Part shown: positions 49,392 to 62,569 of the stretch, in pieces | Layout of the letters: every line of letters starts with the position of its first letter | How positions within the stretch are numbered: the stretch's first letter is position 1 | Source: Vicia villosa | Taxonomy: Eukaryota; Streptophyta; Magnoliopsida; Fabales; Fabaceae | Assembly: GCF_029867415.1 (NCBI RefSeq) | Contig: NC_081182.1 | Location: 46,237,317-46,301,316 of the forward strand | Reading direction: 5' to 3' | DNA length: 64,000 nucleotides | Notes under the pieces: generated by a model | What the model was told of the DNA's origin: nothing | The model's database searches: none | What the model saw: only the letters and a program-made list of their open reading frames with translations | Translations under genes and position numbers: made by a program

Positions 49392-50124
49392 AATTGAGTT
49401 TCTTTTGAACACTCTTCTACTTCCATTTAGTATAGTCCAGATTGTAATATAACATAATACTCTTGTATAACACAATCTATATTTTGCCAAATTTTATCAG
49501 TAAACACTGTTCGGTAATGCAATTGTGTTTCTGTTGTTCCATGCAGTGACCTGACATATAATGATTGAGATTTTGGAGAAGTAACGTGCTTTGGAGTGGG
49601 ATGAGTAGGGTTATACTTTACTCAACGTGGGTTGGTAATTCATACATGTGTATTTGTTGTCTTTTAGGTCCACAAGCATATGTGATGATTCACTTTAACA
49701 TTTGAAAGTCGAAAGTTCTTCCCATCCACATTTATTCATGATGGTTAAGGACCACAGATTTGAACTTTCCAACCTCAAAACATATTTCTACAGTGAATGC
49801 TTTAGGACCACCACTTAGGAAGCATATACTCTAGAGTTTGTTCATCATTACTTGACCACTTTTAACGTTGGAGTAAAACATGTCTGTTTAACAAATTATA
49901 GATACTGAAATAGTGAGTGATGCATGATTGAACACAACTAAGATGTCACATTAATATTTTTGTTGGTGGGTGAAGAGTTGGGTGCTGATAATGTATTTTT
50001 CTCAAGCTCTCTAGTTTGAATTTTGTCATGTGGGCTTTACATTGCTCTGATATTAAACGAGGTTTCTGCATGAGACTTTATAGGATTTTGCTTGACATTA
50101 AATGAGGCTCTTGTCGGTAGATGG
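49392..50124. other. MSP1-B 3' flank
   Basis: Holds the 3' UTR (TTTTGAACACTCTTCTAC is shared with the flank of gene A) and non-coding sequence. No other gene seen. Confidence 0.5.
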
Positions 50125-50635
50125 TAGGGATGGCAAAATGGGTCTATTCTTGTGGGGTGGTAATAAAATGGATCCTGTCTGTTGGACATGTCTGTTTTGT
50201 CTGCACTTTTTTGCAGGACAAATCAAGGTTTTAAGTCTGCACTTTCTAGTATGTCCCTCTCCTACTCTGTTTTTTTTTTCCAGGTAGAAATGACAATTGG
50301 ACCCATCTGTAGTAGGTACCCTCCAAATTTACCCACCACGGGTAAGATAAACATCTACAAAATGAGCTCAGACACGGACACAAGCAATCTGGTATGAGCG
50401 TAGGTAAGAGTACCTTAGTATCCACTCCGCTCCACATCTGTATGATATATATTTTTATTTTTATTAAGTAATATATAACACATGTTAATTTATAACTTAA
50501 ATACGTATTTATTAAACTTATAAGCATCTATCTTAATATAACGGTTTGTTCACTTTTTAACTCAACAATAATATCACTTAATTTTTTTTAATGTTGTTAA
50601 AAACTTAAAATCACATGATAAATTATAATTAAGCG

Positions 50636-50714
<79 letters not shown>

Positions 50715-50885
50715 GAAATGCGGGTAAACGAGTACCAATTTGAGTACTTAGGCACCCATAGCATACAAATACATGTATAAATATTGGTGCCCACGCGCGT
50801 ATGGGCTCTGGAATTTTTTAAATTGCAGATATGAGGATGAATACTATAATAATATTCTGTCCAAATCTTATCTATTGCATCCCTA
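50125..50885. mobile_element. Probable hAT-type non-autonomous element
   Basis: The left end TAGGGATGGCAAAATGGG and the right end (reverse complement TAGGGATGCAATAG) match the common plant hAT terminus TAGGGATGGCAA. The interior has GGGTA/TACCC-rich words and an (ATT)n tract. I could not find a matching 8-bp target duplication. Confidence 0.5.
50636..50714. repeat. (ATT)n microsatellite
   Basis: About 79 bp of uninterrupted ATT trinucleotides. Confidence 0.98.
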
Positions 50886-51309
50886 TTTGCATGTTTACAT
50901 GCGCGGACATTAACATGAAAATTTATAATTTATAAATGGGTTAAATAGTGTTTACCCCCCTGCCAAATAAGCGATATTCGGTTTTCCCCCTCATTAAAAA
51001 AAAATTTAGCCTTGGCCCCTTAACAAATAAAGATTCTCCAGAGGGAAACCTTAATGAGGGAGATTCCATCAGAACAGCCTACGTGTAATGGATCTTCTGG
51101 CTTATGTGGCATGGGGGTGACACGGTGGCAGTGTCTTCCTCTATAATTTGGGATTTAGGGTTCACGATGTCATCTCATTCTGATTTTCTTCCATTCTTGC
51201 TTCTTCAGGGCCAATCGTGGGTGGGTTTATTCCCAAATATTAGGGTTCATCCTCTCTTCGTGGTTCCAGTTGCTTCATCCTCTCTTCGTTCATACTCTCA
51301 CCTGTGGAA

Positions 51310-51768
51310 ATGAAAACCAGTAAAAGCATCGGTAGCTGCAATTCCTACACCTCCAACGTGAATTTCAAGATCCCCACCTGTGGATGCAGTCGTCCCATGA
51401 AGATGTGGGTAGCTAAGACGTCCAAGAATCGCAGACGAAAATTCTGGAAGTGCAAGAATGCAGGAGTAAGGTTTTAGGTATTTCATTTTTTTGTTAAATG
51501 GGTTTACTGAACATTGAATAAGATTGTTGTTTTGTAATTGTTGCAGATGGATCATAGTTGTGATTTTTTTATTTGGGATGACGAAATCAGCAGTTCAGAA
51601 CATTTATGCAAGGACTGTGAATTGGCAAATATGAAGGTTAAGTTGATGGAAGGAATTCTGGAAAAAACCAAATTGAAGCAGGCTGTTTTGAAGAGAAGCA
51701 TTTCCCATCTGAAATTGGCATTGTTTATGTCCTGGTTTTTGTTTGGTGTAATGTACACATATATGTAA
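51310..51768 (+). CDS. GRF-type zinc-finger protein with C-terminal membrane segment, carried by the MULE
   Basis: Exons 51310-51465 and 51547-51768, joined at GT-AG, give 125 residues plus stop. The GRF zinc finger is built from Cys24, Cys26, Cys48 and Cys57, with the conserved TSKNRRRKFWKCKN stretch and the closing CDFFIWDDE. It is followed by a charged, probably coiled-coil helix (about 75-105) and a hydrophobic C-terminal segment (LALFMSWFLFGVMYTYM). GRF fingers bind single-stranded nucleic acid in other proteins. Small GRF plus coiled-coil plus tail-anchor proteins are frequent in plant genomes. The gene starts about 170 bp inside the left terminal repeat, so the repeat may supply its promoter. 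Whether it helps transposition or is a captured host gene is unknown. Confidence 0.82.
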
Positions 51769-52129
51769 TGAAATGAAGTCATATTTGAGACAAAAATGTA
51801 ACTGACAGTTATATGCAATGTAATGTGTTTTTGTTAACAGAAAAAATGTGACTCATATTTGAGACAATATTGTGATTTAGTATGATTCATTAAATTGTTA
51901 TAATTTGTTGTAAAATTTGGTTGATAATGTAGCATAAAATTACTTAACAGAAAAAATGGATAACAAAAGGATATCATTACTTAACAGACAAAATGGATAA
52001 CAAAAGGACAACCATTGTACCAATATTGTACCAAAATACATCATCATTGTACATCCAAAAAAAGCACATAAACAAAATATTGAAGTTCACTAGCATTATA
52101 CATAACTAGGACTTATACATAATCATGAC

Positions 52130-55100
52130 TTAATAGTTCTTCTTCAATTTCTTCTTCCCACGCCTTGACTCATCATTGTTATCTTCATCAGTCACTGATA
52201 TTGGTTGTTCAGAGGTAGCACCTGGGCCAGTTATTGGTTTTTTAAACCAGAACAACTTCTGTCTTTCACTTGTCCTCCTCTTGATTGGCTTGGTAGGTGA
52301 CATCTTTTTCTTACCTCTCCTTTGTGAGGCTCCATCCACAGCAGAGCATTGGGTAGAGTTAAACTCTGGCAGGCTTGAGATCACATCATCAGTAATGTCT
52401 CCAAAAAAATCAGTCTGATTTGTCTCAGTTTGAACTCCATCTGTTGCAGCACTTTGGACTCCATCAGTTGCAGCAGTTTGGGTCACTGCAGTTGCACCAG
52501 ACTCAGCTCCATGAGTTGCATCAGTTTGAACTCCATCAGTTGCATCACTTTGGGGAACATCAGTTGCACCAGTCTCAGCTCCATGAGTTGCAGTAGTTTG
52601 AGCATCCAACTTAACCTTTTTCTACATGAATGAAGAACAGCATTTGTTAATTTCATATACAGGTTGAAAAAACATTTTGAGTTGTAATAGGGAGTAGACA
52701 TACCTTTCTTTTAAGTGCATTGGGATTCTGAGTTGTGCTTTTGCAAGTTTGAGCATTGTGACCAAATTTGTCACAAATGGTGCACCTATAAGACACACCT
52801 GGTAATCTCCTTCTTCTAGCACCTTCTTCTCCACACTCCCTAATCCTTAATTTCTTAGGCCTGCCAGGACCTCTCTTGTACATGGGGGGCATTATTGGAT
52901 CAGCATCTACCTCAGGCCACATTTCTTCACCATTGATTGGACTTATAGGAAAACTATAACATATGGCATACTTGTCCCTATGATAGCAACTGTCTACAAA
53001 GTCTTCTGGATTCTGTTGTCTGAAAGATAGAGCAGCAATAGCATGTCTACAAGGGATGCCAACTAGCTCCCAGAAATTACAAGTACAACTTCTCTTAGCA
53101 ATGTCAACTACAAACTTCTGACCATTATATGAATGATTCACCTCAAATGTCTCATCCATTGCCCAAGTGGGCAACCAATGCCCACTTAGCATGACTTCTT
53201 TATCAAGTCTCTTCCTAGGTATTGGCATTACTTTATGAGGCCATTTTTTTAGTTTGGCTGATGAGGCAGAACATCTATTCATCAAGTACAGCCTAATCCA
53301 CTCACACATGGTCAAAATAGGTTTGTCTCTTACACTTAAAATAGTAGCATTAAATGATTCAGATATGTTATTCATTAGTACATCACATTTAGGGTAAAAG
53401 GAAAAAGCATGCTTACACCATGACTTTGGAGGAACACCCATTAACCATGTCCAGGCATCAAGATCTATCAACTTCAATTCATTCATCTTTTGTAACCAGC
53501 CTTGGTAGTAAGTGGCTTTTGCAGCCTCCATCATTAGATCTCTAATGAGTGCACCCCCTCCAAATTTTTTCCTGAAATTGGCATATAGATGCCTTAAACA
53601 AACCCTGTGCTCAATTCTCTCAAACATCTCTTCAAAGACTGCAACAAGACCCTGCAAGTTGAATTACATTAGTAACACACAACAATAACTATAGAGGTTG
53701 ACAAAAGTCTCATGAAAACATACCTTTTGTTGGTCTGATATGAACACATATCTGTTGCTCTGGCCCACATCATTCATCAACAGCTCCAAGAACCACTTCC
53801 AGCTTTCTTTTGTTTCTGTCTCCACAACCCCAAAAGCAAGTGGAAAATACTGATCATTAGGGTCCCTCCCTACAGCAATTAGCAATTGACCACCATACTT
53901 TGTTTTAAGATGGCAGCCATCCACTCCCACAAAGGGCCTACATCCATTAATGAAACCCTTTTTACATCCCTCAAAGCAGAAATAGAAGCAACCAAATCTT
54001 GGTGGGATTGTTGGGTTAGGCCTTTCAACAGTTATAGCCAAAGTGTTTCCAGGGCTGGCCCTTAATAACTCTGCAGCATACCTCCTCAATATTGCATATT
54101 GCCTATCTGCATCTCCCTCCAACATCTTCTTGGCTATGAGTTTTGCTTTCCAAGCCCTACAAACAGTTATACCTACAGAGTAATTTTGCCTCAGATCTTG
54201 TATAATATCAGTGATTCTGACATCTTGTGAGGTCTGCATCTTCTTCAAAACAATCTTAGCCACCCACCTTGAATTTGCAGATTTATTGTCTAAAACCCTA
54301 GCACAAGTGTGTTTGTCTACAATGGTTTTTATAGCAAATGTCCTCTTGTGGCCCACTTTGGAGCATAGCATTAAAAACCCACAAGTGGCCCTGCACACCA
54401 CCCTAACCCTATCACTTTCATTTTTGACAAAAGTAATTTGTCTCCCATTTAATACAGACCATTCACGTATGGCATACCTAAATTCATCTAGGGAGTTGAA
54501 TTCCATACCCCACTGAAATTTAAAATCCCTATTTAAATGCTCCTTTTTGAACTTTTCAAACTTTTGGACTTTAGCTTTCTCACTGTCAGACAAATCAGGG
54601 TCAGAACTTTCCAACTCATCACTAACATATTCATCTTCCTCGCAAGGTTTCTCTTTACTAACACTAACATATTCAGCAACTTTTGGGACCTCTTTCTGTG
54701 GTAAACTTATATCTATCCCCTCAAAACCATCAACAAGCGCAGTGGCCCTCTCATCTTCACTATCACCTAGCCCCTCAACCTCTTCTTCATCACTTCCTTC
54801 CATCTCACCAACCTCATTAACACACCTAGGAAGTCTTACGGTTGCTCCAATATCTACAACATCATGCTCTATAAAAAGTTCCCCGTCAATTCGATTCACA
54901 CAGTTATATGTAGCAAAGTCATAACAATCATCATCCTTTCTAATCTGAAAATAATCTTCATATATTTCACGAATTAGAGTCCAGATTCTATATGTCCCTT
55001 CACGGTAACCCCAACCCATCACCAACCTATGTATACTATCCAAGGTAAACTCTTCTAAACGGAGTCCCGAAACTAACGACGACATACCTCCTCTATAAAT

Positions 55101-55435
55101 CGTACGACCATCGTTCAGAAACACAAACTCCCCACCATATTGGATAACAGCACTGAACTCATCGTTAAACTGAAATAGAATAATCATACATTACAAAAAC
55201 CCAACATTGATACTAATCTTAACTGAAAAAACGAAAGACTAGGTACACATACCTCCTCATCACGAACGGAGGTTCCTCCTTCTTCGTTCTTGTTTGCATG
55301 CCTGACTTGCTTCTCCGTCTTGGGCTTTACCGCCTCCTGCTCCTTTTTCTTCCTTTGCTTGGACTGTGACGGCGGTTTGGTGGCCTTTGACGGTGGCGGA
55401 GCCTTTTTCTTACACACACGCTTCTTCTTCCCCAT
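52130..55435 (-). CDS. MULE transposase, four exons, open reading frame
   Basis: Exons on minus are 55435-55253, 55169-53724, 53651-52704 and 52621-52130, all GT-AG. The joined frame is 3,069 bp, 1,022 residues without a stop. Order: basic N-terminus (KKKRVCKKKAPPPSK); acidic region (about 200-290); MuDR DNA-binding domain (about 300-385, FKFQWGMEFNSLDEFRYAI); MULE catalytic domain beginning near 470 with Asp478 in GVDGCHLK and Asp540 in FISDQQ; SWIM zinc finger Cys732, Cys734, Cys744, His746 (CTCNF, then CRH); an AT-hook-like RGPGRPKK near 804; a CCHC knuckle (833-846, CTICDKFGHNAQTC); and a Thr/Ala-rich repetitive tail (ATDGVQT-like units) with basic clusters. It should bind the terminal repeats and catalyse cut-and-paste transposition. 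It appears functional. Confidence 0.95.
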
Positions 55436-55716
55436 TTCAAGTTTCTAACAATGTTAAACCCTAAAATTGCAAGGGGGATTATGTATATAAGGATGAAGAA
55501 ATATGAGAAGACACTGCCACCGTGTCACCCCCATGCCACATAAGCCAGAAGATCCATTACACGTAGGCTGTTCTGATGGAATCTCCCTCATTAAGGTTTC
55601 CCTCTGGAGAATCTTTATTTGTTAAGGGGCCAAGGCTAAATTTTTTTTTAATGAGGGGGAAAACCGAATATCGCTTATTTGGCAGGGGGGTGAACACTAT
55701 TTAACCCTTTATAAAT

Positions 55717-55834
55717 CTAAAAAATGCAATGGCCGCAGGGTCGTTTTACCCCGCATTTATTTTTTTATGAAACAAAATAAAATTTTAAACTTGTAGACAA
55801 TGATTTTGATACTTAAATATCAAATTTAAAAAAA

Positions 55835-55902
<68 letters not shown>

Positions 55903-56785
55903 GTTAATGAATTGGAATGGACTATTCTGTTTAGTACTCTCCATCGTTATCGAAAATCTTGAAATCTTATGGAGATAACATCATGGCCTCACAAATGGTT
56001 GAACGGAAATGAAAAATAATATGATACTGAAAATGGCCTGACAAATGTATTATTTAAGTAACATTGAAATTAGTGTATGTGGATTTTTCGATTTTCTTAT
56101 GGCTACAATCATTTTGACCGTACGTGTTAATTTTTCAGGTTGTAAAGCTTATGATGCTTACTCTATCCTATCTTATCTTGAGCCCTTATTGGTCTTAACA
56201 TAGAGTTGTCCCTATTGTTAATGACATATTCTACGAGATATTATTTGAACATTAAAAATTAAAAAAATCGTATGTGATACCCTAACCCTACATATTTATA
56301 AACCGTTTTGAAGATTTGCAAAGTGAGTTACAAAACAATTTCTTAGATTTTTCATGGTTCATGATTAAATGAGAGTAAGCAGGGAAAATATTATTTAATA
56401 TAATGGATATTGTTTTTGTCTCTCTTTTTTTTACTACGAATCACATTTTGACAATTTTATGCCGGTTAAAAGATGTAAATAATTTTGCAAAAATAAAATA
56501 AAACATGATATAATTTATAGAATTATTTTTTATTAATGACATTGAAAAGTGTAAAGAATAAGAATCAACTGATCTAATGGAAGGAGGAGTGTTGGGTGAG
56601 AATATTGAAACAAAAGATCTATATAAACATATCTTCAAAAAAAGACAATTAAAAAAAAACAATTTAATTCCCATAAAAACAAAATCAGAGATTATAAAAA
56701 ATACAGAAGTAAAACATAACACGAAGATAGTTTGAAAGCGTCTCAATAAAAAATTAATCTAATAAGAATATTAAAATATATTACT
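55717..56785. other. Non-coding intergenic sequence with (TA)n
   Basis: A (TA)n tract lies at 55838-55899. The rest is AT-rich without recognised gene or element ends. Confidence 0.6.
55838..55899. repeat. (TA)n microsatellite
   Basis: About 60 bp of TA dinucleotides following a poly-A run. Confidence 0.98.
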
Positions 56786-57084
56786 AAGGATATGTCTAGA
56801 TTGGTGGTATGAGATAAAATTGAATGTAATGAAGTGGTAGTTAATTAGGTTCTATTGTTTGGATTTAAAAATAATGAATATAATCGAATGGAATATGATG
56901 GAATCCATTCCAACTTATTCCATTCAATTCCTCTTTTTTTGTTCCATCTAATTTGGAGTGTATGTAATGGAATGAGATATTTTTAATAAAATAACCAAAC
57001 AATAGAGTGAAATGTATATTCCATTCCGCTCTGCTCTGTTCCATTCTGCTCCGTTATATTTCATCAATCCAAACACAGACTATA
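56786..57084. mobile_element. MITE family M1, copy 2 (inverted)
   Basis: Matches 18951-19243. Left end GGATATGTCTAGATTGGTGG, right end ATCAATCCAAACACAGAC, with interior words such as GGAATCCATTCCAACTTATT and AATAACCAAACAATAGAG being the reverse complements of copy 1. About 299 bp, non-coding. Confidence 0.8.
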
Positions 57085-58399
57085 GGCATGAATCATTCTA
57101 ATGCAAATCAATTACAGGTAACCAAAGCTGCTTTAAACAAAGCGATTTAAAAACCTTTACATAGAAATTCATTCAAAACATAATTGGATTCATAATGATC
57201 CAATAGGTTTGATGCATCGCAGAACTAAGCTTACACATTAAATTGCAATAAGCAAGATCTAACCTAAATGATATACAAACACTGCCATGATGCAATAAAT
57301 ATTGTAATGAATGCAGAAAGTTAAAGGAAATGAGGGAAGAAAGAAGAGTAAACAACGATATATAGTGGTTCGACGTTCGTCCTTGCTTTTTCCACTTCAC
57401 TCTTCAATGGTGCTAAAACCATCGGGAAATAATAATGATCTTCCACTATTTCATAAGTTTGATACAAATATTTTGATTACAGCAAAATATCACACGATAA
57501 TTTCCTCTGTTGATGCTGATATTCAAGCTGCTAACAAAAACAAAATCCTTAATGATCTTGATCCAATAACCGTGCTATCCACAATAACCTGCTCCAAGTC
57601 TTCGTATGTGGAGATCCACCTGATTCTCAAATTTCTCGTTTGAGTGGTTTCCATTGGCTTAGTGTCAATTGAACAACATAAAACTTCTTTTTACGAACAA
57701 TCTTTACTAGACTTCACCAAAGTCTTCCATGGAGTATAGTGCAACTCTTCTCTTGATAGATAACACAACGTCCAAACCGCATTCAAGAAACGATTCTTGC
57801 ATCCATTACAATTAAAAAACTTCACACAAAAATATTAGATACCCTGATGTACCACTAGTCTCCCCCAAGCGCTCAATCTTTAGAGATGAATGTCCACAAC
57901 ACTGGATTAGGACTAAGGTTGAAGAAAATGAGCATCGCCAAAAGAACCCCCCGAAACACACACAATCTAATTCACAAGATATCAACAATGAATTAGATGT
58001 TGGTGAAAGAAGAACACATACTAAGGTTCTCTCAATTTTTTGGATAAAATGGGTGTTGGTTCTTAATGATCACCATGAGCTTGATAAAAAATTGAATCAT
58101 TACAAGATTAATCAACTCACTTTCTTTGGTTTCCCTCAACAACAAATTACACACATAAAGTGTAACAAAAATAAGATGTATTTTGACAAGAATTACACTC
58201 AAGAAGTTGTTCCTAAAATAAGAGAAAGATACAAGAGTGATAGGAATAGACACACTAGAGAAGAAAAGACAAATTAACAATTTTTTCTAAAATTTTCATA
58301 TTTATTTCATTATGAAGAAGTTTATAATGAGAGAGTCTCATTAAATTGGATCAAAGAAACAACTATTTAAATCAAAGGTGGAAATTTGGAATTTGTGAG
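57085..58399. other. Non-coding sequence, possibly retroelement-derived
   Basis: No coding frame of known type. The texture (CAATGGTGCTAAAACCAT, and a stretch CTAGTCTCCCCCAAGCGCTC) suggests old LTR or untranslated retroelement sequence, but no borders are visible. Confidence 0.4.
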
Positions 58400-58700
58400 G
58401 TTATGATTTGAATCACTATTCAAACCCGTGACTTGAGTCAAGTGCAAACCATAACTAAAGTCATATTGTGTCGTGATTCGAGTCACTTATATTTAAGATT
58501 CAAATCAAATCTGGTAGAGCCAAATTCTCGCTTTCATGGAGTGCTGTGATTTGAGTCCATTTAAACATGTGACTGGAATCAAATCACATAGAGCCAAAAT
58601 CCAAATTTCATAAATTATATGATTCGAGTCACACAATGTACAAGAATCTAATCAATAATCTAAACACCTTGATTCGAGTGTTCTAAATTAGCCAATTTTC
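58400..58700. repeat. Dispersed GATTCGAGTCAC motif cluster
   Basis: The word GATTTGAGTC or GATTCGAGTCAC and its complement occur about eight times in 300 bp with irregular spacing (for example near 58.41, 58.48, 58.55, 58.62 and 58.67 kb). It resembles motif-rich untranslated parts of plant LTR retroelements. Function unknown. Confidence 0.7.
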
Positions 58701-58822
58701 TACCCAGTGATTTTCCTCCCTAAATATGTGAGTGGCCATGATGCATCCTTAATTCATTGCCAACATACAAGTGTCTCATTTATTCCTTAACCGCCAAAAA
58801 ATCCAGGAAGGTACCGTAAAAG

Positions 58823-59035
58823 CTAAGACCGCAAGTTAAAATAAGATTCTAACAAGAATTTAGGCCAACTTTTAGAGGTGGCATGATCCAAAGCCAGAAT
58901 ATCTCTTATGATCTCAACATACAATGCATTTTTGTTACCCAGATTGCAAGAAAAGTTAGCAACATGATTTGAGTGATGATCCTTGAAAAAAACAACAAGT
59001 AACCAAACTGGTGGGCCAACTAAGGCCTTTATCAA
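58823..59035 (-). pseudogene. RNase H-like domain remnant (LINE or related)
   Basis: Minus-strand frame with FFKDHHSNHVANFSCNLGN, then NALYVEIIRDILALDHATSK and a degraded LESYFNL. The order fits the plant RNase H domain (FRDxxG, AExxAxxxAL, LESDS) found at the end of LINE reverse transcriptases and in dispersed single-domain genes. The catalytic LESD is lost here. Fragment only. Confidence 0.6.
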
Positions 59036-59198
59036 TATGATTCACAAGGTACTAACAATAACCTTGAAATCTTCGAGTATGGAAAACATGGAAGAATATG
59101 AAAGCAAAGGTGGATTGCAAATGGATAACTCTATTACTTAATAGTGACTTCGTTTCTAGTTAACCGAATGTCATTCACAATATTCATGATAGAGGAGA

Positions 59199-59605
59199 CA
59201 CTAGGCAAAATTAGACCTTAGCCATCATATTTTATATCTTAGACAACACTTTTAAGTGCTGCTATAGGTATACATAACACTTATTATTAATGTATAAGCG
59301 TTGACTTAAGTTCACTTTAGGTAACACTTTATGATAAAAGCATTGGCGCAAGGAATCATTAGGCATCGCTTTCTCGCATAAGTGCTCGTTAGGCAGCACT
59401 TTTTCATAAAAGCATTGGCGTAAGACATCATTAGGCATCGCTTTTTGATAAAAGCATTGGCTTAAATTCTATTTAGGCGGCGCTTTTTATAAAAGCACTG
59501 ACGTAAGGCCTTTTTACGCAACCGTTCATATAAAAGTGATGGTGTCTGGCATCATTAGGAAGCACTTTCTGATTAAAGCGCTGATATAATAAGCGTGTTT
59601 CATAT
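59199..59605 (+). mobile_element. CACTA transposon terminal fragment
   Basis: It starts CACTAGGCAAAATTAGACCT, close to the plant CACTA terminus CACTACAAGAAAATTAGAC. About 360 bp of subterminal repeats follow, built from AAAAGCATTGGCGTAAG and TTAGGCAGCACTTTTT-like words in both orientations. The other end and any transposase are missing. Confidence 0.65.
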
Positions 59606-62093
<2,488 letters not shown>

Positions 62094-62483
62094 CTAGACA
62101 CACTTATATTCAGGAGGAACACTTTTTTGACATGCACTAAGGATCAAGCTGAGGTCGATAGGTATGTTTAAGTTGATTCCAAGCACATTCGCCTTAAGTG
62201 CGATACAAATACAAGTTGTAGCTTCTAAATCAACCAAACCATCGATTAATGCACAACATTCACTACCCAAAGGAGGAGTTCCAAGATGAACCAATCCTAA
62301 AAGATTAGCACAAACCCTCATCTTTAAGGTGTCTATGGGGCAATTACCTTGGGATGAAGGTTGAGCAGAAGTGGGTGAAGGTGTTTGATTTGGTGATGGT
62401 GGAGAACCTTGGGCATTGATGAATGTTGAGTAAGAAAGAAGATAAAGCACTAAAATTATGGAAGATAATTTGTTCAAAGCCAT
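62094..62483 (-). CDS. Hybrid proline-rich protein with eight-cysteine domain (DC2.15/EARLI1-like)
   Basis: A single exon of 129 residues from ATG at 62483. An N-terminal signal peptide (LSSIILVLYLLSYSTFINA, likely cut after residue 25) is followed by a short proline/serine-rich spacer (SPPSPNQTPSPTSAQP). The eight-cysteine module has the order C-C-CC-CxC-C-C (NCPID, RVC, SECC, TCIC, SAC, KC). Length and layout are typical of the DC2.15/EARLI1/14-kDa proline-rich family (hydrophobic seed/lipid-transfer-like fold). These are secreted to the cell wall and implicated in cell growth, cold and pathogen responses. The gene is intact. The exact role of this member cannot be read from sequence. Confidence 0.94.
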   Translation of the reverse strand: MALNKLSSIILVLYLLSYSTFINAQGSPPSPNQTPSPTSAQPSSQGNCPIDTLKMRVCANLLGLVHLGTPPLGSECCALIDGLVDLEATTCICIALKANVLGINLNIPIDLSLILSACQKSVPPEYKCV

Positions 62484-62540
62484 GACTATTGTTTATAAAA
62501 TATAGTAATATGTGTGTTGATTGAAGTTGAATTTGTGAAC

Positions 62541-62552
62541 CTTATTTATAAG
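62541..62552 (-). promoter_or_regulatory. TATA box of the HyPRP gene
   Basis: CTTATAAATAAG on minus, about 60 bp before the start codon at 62483. That leaves room for a leader of roughly 30 nt. Confidence 0.65.
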
Positions 62553-62569
62553 CAAGAAAAAAAATATAA

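Larger units (their letters stand above)
50938..55707 (-). mobile_element. Complete Mutator-like transposon (MULE), 4,770 bp
   Basis: Terminal inverted repeats of 200 bp (50938-51137 and 55508-55707) differ at only one position that I can see, starting GGGTTAAATAGTGTTTACCC. A perfect 9-bp target duplication TTTATAAAT flanks the element (50929-50937 and 55708-55716). Inside are an open four-exon transposase gene on minus and a two-exon GRF zinc-finger gene on plus, which converge. Near-identical ends, an intact duplication and open frames point to recent, possibly ongoing, mobility. Confidence 0.96.

Noticed and set aside
50597..50794. Poly-asparagine open frame
   Set aside because: Translation of an (ATT)n tract on minus.
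52176..54924. Several plus-strand frames of 67-125 codons
   Set aside because: Shadows of the MULE transposase exons on the opposite strand.
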